Assembly: GCA_963920525.1 (NCBI GenBank)
Contig: OY986435.1
Location: 170,527,627-170,591,626, forward strand
DNA: 64,000 nt
Reading direction: 5' to 3'
Origin: Dichetophora obliterata
Taxonomy: Eukaryota > Arthropoda > Insecta > Diptera > Sciomyzidae
The translations under genes were made by a program, and so were the position numbers. The notes under the pieces are model-generated. The model made no database searches and was not told the DNA's origin. It saw only the letters and a list, made by a program, of their open reading frames with translations. Below are positions 24,350-36,309 of this stretch, in pieces (positions within the stretch are counted from its first letter, which is position 1; the number at the start of each line of letters is the position of its first letter).

Positions 24350-26322
24350 CTACAACCGTATGTCGGTCTTGGCCTCATCTAAGAATTTGCGCCAGCCATT
24401 TCTGTCTTTCGCTTGCAGACGCCAGTTGGAAATTCCAAGCTTCGTTAGGTTGTCCTCGTCTTGGTCTTTCCAACGAAGATGCGGTCGTCCTCTTCTGCGT
24501 TGACTGCCGCTGGGTACCGAATCGAATGTTTTCTTCACTGGAGCATCGTTTTTCATGCGCTGAACATGACCAAGCCAGCGAAGCCGCTCGATTCTAATGC
24601 ACTTGACTATGTCGATGTCAGCGTACAGCTCATACAGTTCATCATTCCACCGTATTCGGTACTCGCCATTGACGCAGATTGGTCCGTAGATCTTACGAAG
24701 AATCTTTCTCTCGAATGCTCCTAAAGTCTTTTCATCTAAACTGCTCAGTGTCCAGGTTTGTGATGCGTAAAGTAGGACGGGCATGATGAGCGATTTGTAG
24801 AGCGTGATTTTCGTTCGTCGAGAGAGGGCTCTGCTTCTCAATTGCCTACTGAGCCCAAAGTAACACCTGTTGGCAAGAGTTATTCTTCGTTTGATCTCAA
24901 TGCTGATGTCGTTGGTTGAATTAATGCTGGATCCCAGATAAACGAAGTTCTTCACAACCTCGAATGAGGTATTGTCAACGGTAACGTGGGTTCCAAGACG
25001 CTGGGACTGTTTGTTTGTTGACACCAAGTATTTCGTCTTATCTGCATTCACTGACAGACCCATTCGACTTGACTCTCTTTCTAATCTGGAAAATGCTGCA
25101 CTGACTTCGCGCGTATTATGGCCAATGATATCGATGTCATCAGCATACGCAAGCAGCATAACACTCTTGTAGAATATTGTGCCACTACGTCTCAGATCAG
25201 CAGCTCGGATGATCTTTTCCATCATTAGGTTGAAAAAGTCGCACGATAAGGAATCACCTTGTCTGAAACCTCGTTTGGTAATAAATGGTGGGGAGAGGTC
25301 CTTCCCGATTTTAACTGCACTGCTGGTGTTGCTCAGTGTCATCCTGCAAAGTCGTATTAGTTTTGCAGGAATACCAAATTCAGACATGGTGGAGTACAGG
25401 TGCTTCCTTATTGGATCCTGTCCAAGGCGACTTTGTAGTCGACAAAAAGATGGTGGGTGTCGACTTGTTTTTCTTGAGTCTTTTCCAAGATTTTTCGTAG
25501 CGTGAAAATCTGGTCGATGGTGGACTTTCCAGGTCTGAAGCCACACTGGTAAGGTCCGATCAGTTCGTTTACAATGGGCTTCAATCTTTCACATAAAACG
25601 CTCGACAGGACCTTATATGCGATATAAAGAAGGCTTATCCCACGGTAATTGGCACAGATAGTGGGATCGCCTTTCTTGTGGATTGGGCAGAGCACACTGA
25701 GATTCCAATCGTTCGGAATGCATTCTTCCGACCATATTCTGCATAGAAGCTCGTGAATGCATTTAAGTAGAGCTTCGCCTCCGTTCTTAAACAGCTCAGC
25801 AGGTAAGCCATCAGCTCCCGCGGCTTTGTTATTTTTAAGCCGAGCTATAGCTGTCAGAACTTCATCATAGTCGGGTAGCGGAACCTCAACGCTGTCATCC
25901 GAAATTGGGGTTTCCGGAATATCATCTCTATTGGCGGGATTGTTGTCAGCGTCGCCATTTAGAAGCTTAGAGAAGTGTTCCCTCCATAACGTCAGTGTAC
26001 TCTGGACATCTGTCACTAGATTCCCGTTTTCATCCTTGCAGGAAGAGGCCCCGGTTTTAAAACCATCGGCAAGGCGTCTTATTTTTTCAAAAAATTTTCG
26101 GGCCTCATTCCTGTCACCAAACATCTCAATCTTCTCCTGCTCGCGCTTTTCTGTCTCTCTTTTTTTCCGCCTGAAAATATGTCTCTCTTCCCTCCTCTTT
26201 TCTTTGTATCGCTCCTTAGCAGCGCGCGTTACAACCGACTGCAGGGTGGCTTTGTAGGCGGCGTCTTTCTCTGCAGTGGCGTCACGACACTCCTGGTCGT
26301 TCCACTGGTTTCGGCGAGGGCG
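24350..26322 (-). pseudogene. RTE reverse transcriptase domain, frameshifted
   Basis: Continues in frame from the endonuclease after the TAA, through a basic RERHIFRRKKRETEKRE linker. RT motifs follow: ADGLPAELFKNGGEAL, CANYRGISLL, GPYQCGFRPGKSTIDQIF and LFVDYKVALD. A one-base shift at about 25410-25425 moves the rest into another frame: RKHLYSTMSEFGIPAKLIRL, GFRQGDSLSCDFFN and the intact catalytic LLAYADDIDIIG (about 25150). The protein ends with RRGRPHLRWKDQ, NWRLQAKDRNGWR and DIRL at 24350. All catalytic residues seem preserved, so loss of activity rests on the stop and the shift. Confidence 0.9.
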
Positions 26323-27345
26323 TTAATAGCCAATCACCTCTTCAGCAGCCGCACGCATGGAGTTGGAAATGTGTGTCCACTGCGCGCATATATCATCGAT
26401 TGGAGGAGTGCTTTGAAGCAGGAGTGAGAGTCGAGTGGCGAAAGCATCGGCTGTCTGTTTCGATTGCAGCTTGTCGACGTCTAGCTTTCTCTGTGTAGGG
26501 TTGCGTGTATTCTTAGCTGCGCATAGACGTGTACGGATCTTGGCTGCAACAAGATAGTGATCCGAGTCAATGTTTGCACCACGAATCGTGCGTACATCCA
26601 ATACACTGGAAGAGTGCCTTCCGTCGATCAAAACGTGATCAATTTGATTTTTTGTTTTTTGATCAGGGGACATCCAGGTGGCTTTATGAATATTGAGATG
26701 CTTGAATCTAGTGCTACTTACGACCATGTTTCGTGCTGCGGCGAAGTCAATCAGCCTCATTCCGTTATCGGAGGTGTTGTCGTGGAGGCTGAACTTTCCG
26801 ACTGTTGGACCAAAAATATTTTCCTTGCCCACCTTAGCGTTGAAGTCACCAAGCACGTTTTTTACGTCGTGGCGGGGGCAGCGCTCGTAAGCATTTTCAA
26901 GGCGCTCGTAGAAAATTTCCTTGATCTCATCGTCCTTGTCTTCTGTCGGAGCGTGCGCACATATTAGGCTTATATTGAAAAATCTAACCATGATGCGGAT
27001 TATGGCAAGTCGTTCGTTCATAGGTGTGAATCGCAGGACGTGGGGCCGTAGTCTCTTGCCAACTACAAATCCGCATCCAAACTCGTGCTTCTCCGCATGG
27101 CCGCTGTAGTAGATATCACAGGATGCATGCCGAATGCAACCCTGTCCCTTCCATCGCATTTCTTGGATAGCACTGATATCAGCTTTGTATCTTTCCAAGA
27201 CATCAGTCAGTTGGATAGAGGCACCTTCCCAATTAAGGGTTCGGACATTCCAGGTGCATATCCGTAAATCATTATCAGTTTTTCGTTTGCGGAGGTCGTC
27301 ATCAGATTTGGGGATCAGTTTTCTTCTATTCTTATTAGTTTTCAT
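26323..27345 (-). CDS. RTE endonuclease domain
   Basis: Minus-strand frame of 340 codons starting MKTNKNRRKLIPKSDDDL. It is an exonuclease-endonuclease-phosphatase fold protein of the kind often annotated as craniofacial development protein 2-like. Motifs in order: RICTWNVRTLNW (about residue 28), AIQEMRWKGQG (about 59), ICAHAPTEDKDDE (about 124), LGDFNAKVGKENIFG (about 165) and IDSDHYLVAAKIR near residue 260. The catalytic E, D-N and S-D-H residues are all present. It is used to nick target DNA for target-primed reverse transcription. The frame ends at TAA 26323-26325 directly after EEVIGY. The next codons in the same frame continue as RPRRNQWND, so this is a premature stop, not the natural end. 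Confidence 0.9.
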   Translation of the reverse strand: MKTNKNRRKLIPKSDDDLRKRKTDNDLRICTWNVRTLNWEGASIQLTDVLERYKADISAIQEMRWKGQGCIRHASCDIYYSGHAEKHEFGCGFVVGKRLRPHVLRFTPMNERLAIIRIMVRFFNISLICAHAPTEDKDDEIKEIFYERLENAYERCPRHDVKNVLGDFNAKVGKENIFGPTVGKFSLHDNTSDNGMRLIDFAAARNMVVSSTRFKHLNIHKATWMSPDQKTKNQIDHVLIDGRHSSSVLDVRTIRGANIDSDHYLVAAKIRTRLCAAKNTRNPTQRKLDVDKLQSKQTADAFATRLSLLLQSTPPIDDICAQWTHISNSMRAAAEEVIGY

Positions 27346-27575
27346 TGAAATTGGTTTTTATGGGTGGGCTTTAAACCCAACGCACAACCTATTTTAAGCC
27401 TAGGGAGGCCCGCCGCTCAGATTAGCCGCCAAACTAACGGTTGTCAGTTTTGACGTTGCCCAGGAAACACCACGTGGAGGTTTGAGTCGACATGAGGCGA
27501 TTTCACAAAGATTATGCTGGCCTCGCCAGGTTGAGGCAGTCAGACATGTTACATTGTTCCATCGCTCCCAGTTTC

Positions 27576-27595
27576 CCAAGATTTCTAATCGTGTA
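27576..27595. repeat. Right end of the MITE split by the RTE insertion
   Basis: CCAAGATTTCTAATCGTGTA matches the termini of the MITEs at 40882-41174 and 45307-45712 (CCAAGAYTTCTAACCGTGTA-like, TA at the end). The RTE target duplication lies within it. The matching left terminus upstream of 24310 was not found. Confidence 0.55.
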
Positions 27596-30148
27596 CATAT
27601 AATATCGATAAATAAGAAGATAAGTACACATTTAGTAATTTTTTAAATGATGCAGTCATTTGGCCCACCACTCACAGTAGCAGTGAACTTAATCAGCTGG
27701 ACTTTGACTGATAATCTGTTCTTGTACTTGAACATTCGTACAAATTCGTGTTATTTTCTAAAATTTCCTGATTCCGTAAACAAAAAATACGCAAAAGAGA
27801 GCGAAAAAGAGCTATCGAGTCCTTGCCAAATGTTGCTATTTTCTGCTGCACAAAATTAATCAAATTTGGCGAAGCAGAAATTCGCAAGCTGCCATGTCTT
27901 AACAACTAATGTCTTATTAGAGTACCAGCCATTAAAAAACAAAAAAAAAAAATCTGGAAAATGTGCAAAGAAATTGTTCGCCATTCACATTTCGCATAAT
28001 GCAATTTACTGAAACAGGAAAGCTTTTATTTATTCTTTTGATTTAAATTTTTACGAATAAACATATTTTTTGACCTTTTCTTAAAAGTTGCAACTTTTTG
28101 CGAAAAACATGTTCCCATACTTTTTACAATTTTCACGCAAAGAGAGCATTTTTTTTCTTCGCTTACTCTCTCTTGCGAACTTCTGCCTACAAAAGTACAG
28201 ACCTAATGTCAGTTACGTTTCCTTACGTTGTCGGAACCTTGTTATTTTGGAAAAAAATTAATTTTGCTGTTTAGTGTTAGTGAAGCCGCATCTATGGGAA
28301 CGCATCCCAGTGTTTAATCAAAAAGTCGAACATAAAATGTGATTGTCTCGTGATTCATCTGAATTATTTGTAACTTTTACAAAAACTTAACTCTTTTGAT
28401 ACTCTGACCCTGAGATGAGAAATGAGACATAAGAAGTTATTATTAATAGCGTTTTGATCAACCCTTGCAATGACCTAGAGGTAAATTCATAATTTGTCTC
28501 CTAAAAAAAATATATATAAAATCAATGATTAATCATGACGTCTTTGAAGTCTTTTTATTCACTTCTAAAAAGAGCAAAAATACGTTTTAAACATTTTTCT
28601 ATAGATGATAAATCCAACACTTACATCACGTGATGACCATAAGATAATTCTCTTTTTTGGTGCCATATCAAAGCAGGTCATTAAAAATGAAAAAATTTCC
28701 AAAATGCAAAATTAGCGCCTAGCAGATATCAAGTATTTTATAATATAGATGAATTCCGTTTTTAGAAATGATTTTTTAAATAAATTTTTTAAAAGTGATC
28801 GCTGCGGCTCACTGAAAGCGTACTTGTTGCGAATTTGCATAGTTTGCAAGAAACAAGTCTGCCGAAAACGTCGTACGACAAAAACAAAGTCGACAACTTA
28901 CTATAATGAAAACACAAAATCAATATTTAAGTGTGTTGAAAGTTGAAATATGTGTCTTAAAAAATAAACTTATTCAATACTTACAATTTTCAAAACAATT
29001 TTTTTTAAAATATGTATATCAGGTCATTCCATGGCCTTAGAATAAGATGTGTGACATTTTCTTAAGGTAACAGATAGATTTTTTTGAAACAAAAATTTTC
29101 GTGCACAAACTCAATTATTAAATTATTATTAATTTCGCACTATACCATAGTCAATTGAAGTTAAAATACTATTTTAATTGCGCTTTTTATCTTTGTGATT
29201 ACACTGTATAAATTTAAGTTTAATTGTTGTTGTATTCTTTGTGTTGTTGCATAACCCGATAGCCTTATAAGTAGAAGTATTTTAATATGGGGTAGCAGAC
29301 TAAAAAAAAAAATTAGTTATTGATTGACAAAATTTTATTTTTTATTTCAAAATAATTTTTCTATATTCTGTATTTTTTTAATTTTTCTCTTTTGTATTAT
29401 AACAACACTTATGAATAGTTACTATTTTATGTTGTCTTATTTTCTACAAATACAGATCATTTGAGAACAAAACTTTATCATGCATACATATAAATGTAAA
29501 AAAAAAAATAACAAACACAGTCATCATTGCCTGAACCAAATAATAAAGGATTTTTTTCAATGTTGATAAAAAGTTCTTTATAAAACTCACTCACACTCAC
29601 ACCGCTAACTCGCTATGTAAGCACACTAAAACTGCATAACACATCGTCTACAGGACACACAGTAATACCTACACATTAACACAGATACAACACACCTTCA
29701 CTCAATCACTCAAACACACTCACGCTCATCATATCTTGGCATCTGATAAATACACTAAACATATTTTATATATTTATACATAAATATATCTTTCTATTTA
29801 TTAAGCCGCCGCTACATAAAAAAATATTCATTACTTGTTACTAAAAAATGTTTTCTTTTTTTTTTTTGTGTTTTTATTATTCTTCGCTGTGATGCAATTC
29901 AATATCAAATCGAAATCAACAAAACCGAACGCATACGTACACATACGTAAATTGTTGGTATTCACACACATGCACCCACTCACTGGCACACTTGCCCACT
30001 GTTTGGTGTACTGGCAACCTAACCGTACAATCTGATGTCGTCATGCTGCTCATCCTGGTGATGTTCAAACGTTCGCACATATCACCTAATGGATCATGAA
30101 ATATTCATGACCCGCCTGCATGACTGCCCGTTTGTCTCGATCCGATAG
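27596..30148. other. Probable slo intron; no exon recognised
   Basis: AT-rich without credible coding frames. A CACA/CTCACT-rich low-complexity tract at about 29587-29725 and 29935-30000 precedes the slo exon. It may be intronic low complexity only. Confidence 0.45.
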
Positions 30149-30259
30149 ACACATTGTGGTCTGTGGCCACATAACGTATGAGTCGGTGTCGCATTTCCTT
30201 AAGGACTTTCTGCACGAGGACCGAGAGGATGTTGACGTAGAAGTCGTATTTTTACATCG
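30149..30259 (+). CDS. slo: slowpoke (slo) BK channel exon: start of RCK1
   Basis: Internal coding exon of the calcium- and voltage-gated BK potassium channel, a plasma-membrane tetramer in nerve and muscle. It encodes 36 full codons beginning [20 protein letters not shown] and ending in the conserved FLHR. This is the first beta-alpha-beta unit of the RCK1 gating-ring domain, directly after the pore-S6 linker. The acceptor is the AG at 30147-30148 after a pyrimidine-rich stretch; the donor is GTGAGT at 30260. The exon supplies the last base of one codon at its 5' end and two bases (CG, arginine) at its 3' end. Both alternative downstream exons complete that codon. The match to the Drosophila protein, as I remember it, is essentially complete. 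The preceding pore exon is not in the window, so the upstream intron exceeds 30 kb or begins off the left edge. Confidence 0.96.
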
Positions 30260-32082
30260 GTGAGTCTTGCTATTAAATATTCGTTATTTTCTCATTTATT
30301 GTCTCTATTGTAAGTTATTATTTTTTTGTTTTTAAATGTTATTTGTGTCAGTATTTTATTTCTTTTGATGAGGTTATCTAAGCTTTGTATTCGTAGAAAG
30401 GTGGTTAAAATAAGTAAATGCAAAAAAATACGGAGCGAGTATGGGAGTTGGGAATAGTTTAGTTAAAACAAAAAGTGTTAAAGCATTCTTTACATGGAAA
30501 GCATTTTGGAATCACGACTTTTGTTTTTAGGTCTTTGGAATTTCGTCGATTTCGCTTAACTTCAAGCATATTAAAAAAAAAACAAGTTAAGTATAGCTCT
30601 AAAACTATTTATTGCTATAATAATAATTGGTATTGATATGATAGCAAGCCTAATGCTAACATCATTTTATGAATTAAGGATATGAACAAATTATTAATTT
30701 AGGTATTTACTATTTATACCGTGTAAAAAGTCAAAATGTTAGACTTTTTCTGAAAAAAACATAAAATGTATATTCACGAACCTAAGAGACAGTTTAAACA
30801 TTTAATTGAGGGCTTTTACTAGACTTTTGAATTAAGAAAGTTTGAATGAAATACATATAAAAATAGCGGAGATATTTGTACGCAAGTCAAAACTTTGATT
30901 TACGTTTTTATCATTCTTATGTAAAAAGTTCTTATAAAAAAGTCGTTGCACAAAGAATTTTTACAATTTTGAAGATATGCAAAAGTTTTTGGTGTCAAAA
31001 TAATAGAATTTTTTAATTAAATTGGCGAAAAATGTAAATGCTTAAAATAATTACATTAAGAAAACATGCGTTAGTTGAAAATGGGCGGAAGGAGCGTTGT
31101 TCAGGGGTTAAACTATCTTACTATTTTATTTTAGAGTCGGCTTAATTGTTATGTTTTACTTTAATTTGTTTAAAATATTGATTTTTATTATCAATAATTA
31201 TGAACGAATCAAAGTCAGTCGTACGATTTATTGCCATTTTCGTAACAAAAACCAACTTTAGTAGGCGATTTTATTTTAAGTCATACCCAAAACTATCTTC
31301 AGTCAGCCATTTTACTTTCAGTCGTACCTTTTACGAACTTCAGTCGGCCAACTCACTTTAAGTCGCATCAGCTTTGAATTTTTGTAAACGAATCCAGTGT
31401 TCCTTTGTGAAAAAATGCAGAAAAAGTACAGAAAAGTAGGATAAATTTTGTTAAAAAAGTACGGAAATAGTAATGCATAGTAATGTAAAAGGTAGCAGCG
31501 GACCAAATGTCAAAAATGAACCATTTTTAGTCCGATTGGGCAACCATGTCCTTGAGCAAAAATAAAAAGCAAAAATAATATTTTTGTTTGAGAAAAAAGT
31601 ATTAATGAAAAGGCTATTTTTATTTAACATTTAAGAGAAAAAATCAGATTACCATTTTTTATCTGGGCAAAAACTTGTAAATCATAAAATAATGATTAAT
31701 GCTTAAGCTTTTTGATATTGCTTAATGATAACAGTCCCTGATACAAATACCTTGTCAAAAAGTTGGAAAAATAAGTGGAATAAAACAAGTCCAAGCGAGC
31801 AAAAGTGTACTAAGTCGCCACACACATTGCCCTTTTTTAAAACCTTATTAATATATTTTTAACCAATATTTTTAATAAAAAATTTAAATGTCGATCTTAT
31901 TTTTGAGGAACTGTTTTTATAGAAAAAAATTTAAGCTTGTATTAGATAAGATAACCTCACTGATACGAGATAATATAAGCAGTTGCTTAAAAACAATCCA
32001 ATTCTATCTTCAACTCACTGACCCTATCTTCTGACCCAAAAGCAAATTCTAAAATCAATAATATTGTTAATAAAAAAAATGT
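30260..32082 (+). other. slo: slo intron, first part
   Basis: Beginning of the 12.4-kb intron between the first exon and the alternative exon pair. AT-rich with no second exon copy or recognisable element. Confidence 0.6.
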
Positions 32083-32352
32083 TTGTTGGATTCACTTCAA
32101 TTGAAAACGGAGTTTGGAGTATTCTATGATCTATGCGATGGCGTAGAAACTTTATTGGGTGCAGCTAATGTTTCAGAATGCAATAAAGAAGCCCTTCCTG
32201 CAATAAACAAAATGTCTCGTTTGCTGTGCACAGCGCCAGTTACTGTTGCAGGAAATCAGAGATTGTTCAGCAAATTAAAATTAGTAAAAAATTATTTAAG
32301 AACCACGCTAGGTGACTCACGTCTCACAGTGAACCCTAGTGGACAAAAATGA
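32083..32352 (+). pseudogene. hAT transposase C-terminal fragment
   Basis: An open frame of 89 codons contains FGVFYDLCDGVETLLGAANV, INKMSRLLCTAPVTVAGNQR and LFSKLKLVKNYLRTTLGDSR. This is the hAT-family dimerisation region as found in ZMYM1-like/DUF4371 transposons (RxFSxLKLVKNYLRST-type motif). The frame ends in an unrelated NPSGQK soon after. Nothing of the zinc finger or catalytic core lies nearby, so it is a fragment inside the slo intron. Confidence 0.85.
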
Positions 32353-33170
32353 AATTAATTTGTGTTTTGAAATCCTGAAAATTCGGTACCAATCGACAGG
32401 TAATTGATTGTCTATTGATAATCCAAACTATTGGAGCAATAAAATACGTTTTGGTTGAGCTGCAACACTTTGAAGTTGAGCATTTTTTTAAGAAGTTCTA
32501 ATTTTGGACATGCTCTTTGAGGTGATTTATACAAATAATTGCCAAAAATCGAGTTTTTAATAAAACTAAGCCAACCATATGAAGCTCATAACTTTAAGAA
32601 GCCTATGTGTTAACGAAAAAAGTAATTTGTTATATTAAAAATTAGAAATAAAATATTTTTAAGTGGTTTCGAATTTTGATATATTTGAATGAGAAATAAT
32701 GAACATTAAGATAAAATAAAATGTTTGTTCTAAACATGCCTAAAATTAAAAATGTACATACAAAATTAAGTAAAAATAAAAATATGTCTAAGGGAGGTAC
32801 TCCTAGGGTCTAACTGATTTCAACCACTTTGAGTACGCATCTATTACTCTATTTCACTATGATTTTTGACGAATTTTTGCTAAGATCGGTCAACCTTTGT
32901 ATATACCTCCCATGCAAAATTAAGTAAAATATTAAAATAGGTCCAAAGAAGGTACCCGCTGGGTTGAACCGATTTCGATTATTTTCAGTACACATCTTTT
33001 ACTTTATTTGACTACCCTTCTGGCGAATTTTCGTTAAAATAAGTCAACTTTTTTATGCACCTCTGATAAAAAATCAAGTAAAAAATTCATATATGTCCAA
33101 AGGAAGTACCCCTAGGGTCGAACCGATTTTGACTGTTTATGATATTTTTCTTAACTAGCTTAAACTAATT
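32353..33170. repeat. Tandem repeat, about 155-bp unit
   Basis: From about 32780 to 33145, roughly 2.4 copies of a 155-bp unit. The anchor GGTACYCCTAGGGTCTAACYGATTT recurs in variants near 32797, 32951 and 33107, with TTGGCGAATTTT/CTGACGAATTTT-like words between. Similar tandem units sit inside DINE-1-like elements at 51190, but the unit sequence differs. 32353-32780 shows nothing. Confidence 0.6.
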
Positions 33171-33399
33171 ATGCATACAAAATTGCACTTTCATAGGAGG
33201 ACTCCTTCTATTTTTGTCCATCGCTTATATGGAGACAGTTCACTGTGCTTCTTAATACTTTCATCGGAAAAAGACATAGTTGACATAGTCGTCGCACTTG
33301 TTTTATGCCATAAATCAAAAGCACTGTGTAAACTTTATTAAACAAAAATTTTTATTTTTTATTATAAGCATTCTTTATATTCTTTATAACTCTTCATCA

Positions 33400-34010
33400 T
33401 TAAATTCAAATCTTTCACCATTATTTTTTTTTTAAAATTTAAAACAATTTGTGGAAGACGAGCATGCATCCCGAAACGCATCTGGTTTTCAAGTATATTA
33501 TCTGCAATTTTCATTGATCATCGCTTAAGTTTTTCTACCGTCATGTGTTTATGTTCTTTAATTTGCTCAGCATTATACCCCAAATAGAAAAGTCTAGGGG
33601 GCTTAGGTCAGGGGATGACGAAGAGCATTCCTTCAACAGAAATAAAACATGGTAAATTTGCTCTGCACCACCTTTGAACGATCTTTGTCTTTTGTGTTGG
33701 AAAAGAATCTTGCTGGAAGCAAAAGTGATCCTCTCTGTAAATTTGCTTGGCATGCCACATAAGATACTTAGTTCTTTAAAACGTGTTCTCAGTAATATTC
33801 CGAATTATTTTAACGCCTTTTTCGGTAAGAAAAAGTGGCAATTTGCCTTTTTCGGAGAAGCGCCCGAAACCATGATTGACGAAACATTTTGAAGTCTTTC
33901 AATGGTTTTTTTTCTTTAGAAATTTCAACCATGCGTACACTCTATCATTTTGCGAGTAGTGGCTTGCTTGCAAAAAGAAGAGTTTTTCATAGGAAAATAT
34001 GATACTGCAA
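33400..34010 (-). pseudogene. Tc1/mariner superfamily transposase remnant
   Basis: Minus-strand sequence, split over frames, contains SIMVSGA (about 33860), FFLTEKGVK, FCFQQDSFPTQKTKIVQRWC (second catalytic aspartate in FQQDS, about 33720) and SSSPDLSPLDFSIWGIMLSK (33615-33556). The order is that of the catalytic half of a Tc1/mariner transposase; spacing and the FQQDS/LDFSIW wording recall maT-like groups. The N-terminal helix-turn-helix region and the first aspartate were not recognised. Confidence 0.75.
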
Positions 34011-36309
34011 CCTGCGTGCCGGCGAAGGATCTGTGCACTTATTTCCTTTCGCAATATTATTATTATTATAGACAAATCTTTTGAAACGGTTCATGAAATA
34101 AGTGTACAATTAATGCCAGAGTCGTAAAAACAACATATGTTTTCCAGTGTTGTTTCTTTTTGTGTAATTGGTATTAATATAGGTGCGACAGTTACTTTGA
34201 TTCACGCTTTAAATGCTGATTCGATAGTGTTGAAATATTTTTATATATTACTTTTTTTGAACGATATGAAAACTGCCTTTAAGGGGTCCTTTTTCACTTG
34301 AAAAAAATATTTGATTTTTGATTTATATAAAAGTTTTACTAAATGTGGGTAGAATACGTGTTCAAAATTTCAGGATTTCTTAAAAAAAACCAAAGAGTAA
34401 CGAAAAAGTCCGTTTGAGCTGAAACTGTTTTGAATTATATATATTATTTTAAAATCTCTAAGATTACCTGCAATCATGCATTAAAACATAAAACTCGAAT
34501 TTTTAAAGCGTTTCTAATGTAAAAATCAGAATAATTTTTTAATTTTTGTTTTCAAAATGACACCAAAAACAGGTATAATTCTCTGATTATAAGTAATCTC
34601 ATAATTTCAAGTATTATCGTTTAGATGAACTTAAAAAACTTTCAGTTATCTGCCACAGTTTTGGATTCGAAAAATGAAGTTCAAATTGTAAAAAGCTTAA
34701 AAGGGCAGATAAAAGGAAAAAAAATTCAATACATACTTAATTATATGTACTTACAATAATTGTGCAGAAGTATTTTTGTCGTCATTTAAAAAAGTTTTGA
34801 CAAAAAACAATTACAAACAAAGTGTTTTTCTTAGCCGTTTAAATGAAAAAGACTCATTAATATTTATTTATATTGATCGAACGGATGAGTAACTTTAGTT
34901 AATTCAGCTATATTGTATTTAAAAAAAAAGTTTGGACTTAAGAAAATCCTATCGGCCGAAATACCTGGCTATGCTCCCAATCAAAATAGCCTCGGTACGC
35001 CCCTGGTGTTGTCAAAACTGAATTGGTAACAGTCTTATCTAGGATGCACATAATATGATCACCAAGTTTGAGCGAAATCCGTGCAGTAGATTTGTCTTTA
35101 AGTAAAACAAACAAGCAAACAAACAAAAAATTAGTTTTAATAACATAATTATCAGATTTTTTGTTTTATTTCTCGTTAGCTTTTTGTTTATGCGCTACAG
35201 AACAGAATTCTGTGACCACAAGCAATAATCGCTTAAGTCGACTTAAGACAGAACTAAGTTATTGATGTAGATGTGCTCCACACATAGACTTTAATAAACA
35301 CACAAAATCTGTAGCTTTAAGCATGACCCTTGTCAAAGCTATGAAACTTAAACAAAAGACCCTTTCATAGAACTCATATGGCGATTGAAAACTTTGAAGC
35401 GCAATTTCTCGAAACTTTGAAATCAGACTTAAGCTGTTATCGCTTACTGACACAGTGTGACTATGTTCTTTACAAAATTAAAAGGTTAAAGTGACAGTGG
35501 TGTAAGTCAATTCTTTAGGCAAATTCACTTAGGCACGAGAACTCGATCTAGAGACACCAATCCGTTAATAGAAAAAGTGAACTGAGCCAGAGCTTCATCT
35601 TTCTGACGGTAGATGGCAGAGTAAGTTATCCTGATAAGTGAAACAGCTGTTTTGCTTAACAACACAATGACGTGAGCCTGATTTACACCACTTTTGTTTG
35701 TAAAGGGTTGTTGAATTCCATTTTCCGACTGGTCACGCGTGTGTACTCTTTTGTAGTGAAGCATTGGACCTTGAAGAAACTCTTGATGATCCCTTAGATG
35801 ATATTGACTTGAGTGATGAATGGAAGCGTAGAAAGAGCGAAAGCACATCAGATACATATGGTAAATTTTATTTTACATTACCTACTACCGTACTCAATGT
35901 CATTCAGTTCGTGCTATGATTTGTTTTCCTGCTGGGCCTGTTTTTTTGCTTCTTCTTTTTAAATAAAACCACGTTTAACCATTTTAAAACCATAAGATTT
36001 CCAGAAATGAAACAAAGTTTTTGAGATCATTTAATGGTTAAATAAGCTTCAATTAAGCATATTTAAAAACAATTATAAAAAATTCTTCAGTTTTCTTGAA
36101 TGTCTTAATTTGTAAACCAAGAAATGGTTCAATAAGCTTTAATTAAGCATATTTAAAAACAATTATAAAAAATTCTTCAGTTTTCTTGTAATTTCTATGG
36201 TCCTTAAAGAAAATATTTGATTATTACTTATTGATAGAGCTTTGAATGTAACAACGATACGAATAAACAAAAAATAAATGAAATATATACTGTTTATATG
36301 TAGTTATGA
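34011..36309 (+). other. slo: slo intron; mostly nothing recognised
   Basis: AT-rich. 34970-35125 holds a less AT-rich stretch that may be a dispersed-element remnant. 36040-36188 contains an approximately 58-bp sequence (AATTAAGCATATTTAAAAAC and following) duplicated in tandem with a 90-bp period. A possible short coding-like island at 35724-35860 is listed separately. Confidence 0.45.
35724..35860 (+). other. Unexplained acidic open frame, possible cryptic exon
   Basis: One + strand frame reads VEFHFPTGHACVLFCSEALD, then LEETLDDPLDDIDLSDEW and KRRKSESTSDTYG. The codon composition is unlike the surrounding AT-rich intron. A possible acceptor (CTCTTTTGTAG, ending 35757) and donor (ATATG|GTAAAT, at 35860-35861) bracket the acidic part. 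I recognise no family, and it is not part of the slo protein I know. It may be a transposon remnant, a nested gene's exon or chance. Confidence 0.3.

Larger units (their letters stand above)
24323..27575 (-). mobile_element. RTE-clade non-LTR retrotransposon, nearly complete
   Basis: A 3.25-kb minus-strand element flanked by a perfect 13-bp duplication CCAAGATTTCTAA (24310-24322 and 27576-27588). The single ORF runs from 27345 to 24350: an apurinic endonuclease, then reverse transcriptase. The 3' end is the short AAGTAAGTAGTAAGTAAGG repeat typical of RTE-like tails, not poly(A). Length and layout (about 3.2 kb, one main ORF) match RTE elements. Only two coding lesions are visible: a TAA at 26323-26325 and a frameshift near 25410-25425. 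This suggests recent insertion relative to other elements here. It landed in an older CACGGTTA-type MITE. Confidence 0.92.

Noticed and set aside
24972..25172. Several + strand frames within 24238-27397 and at 4103-4303
   Set aside because: They are antisense shadows of the RTE reverse transcriptase and endonuclease.
1..30148. Upstream slo exons (pore, S6, voltage sensor)
   Set aside because: Looked for the pore and S6 signatures by eye and found none; they probably lie left of the window.
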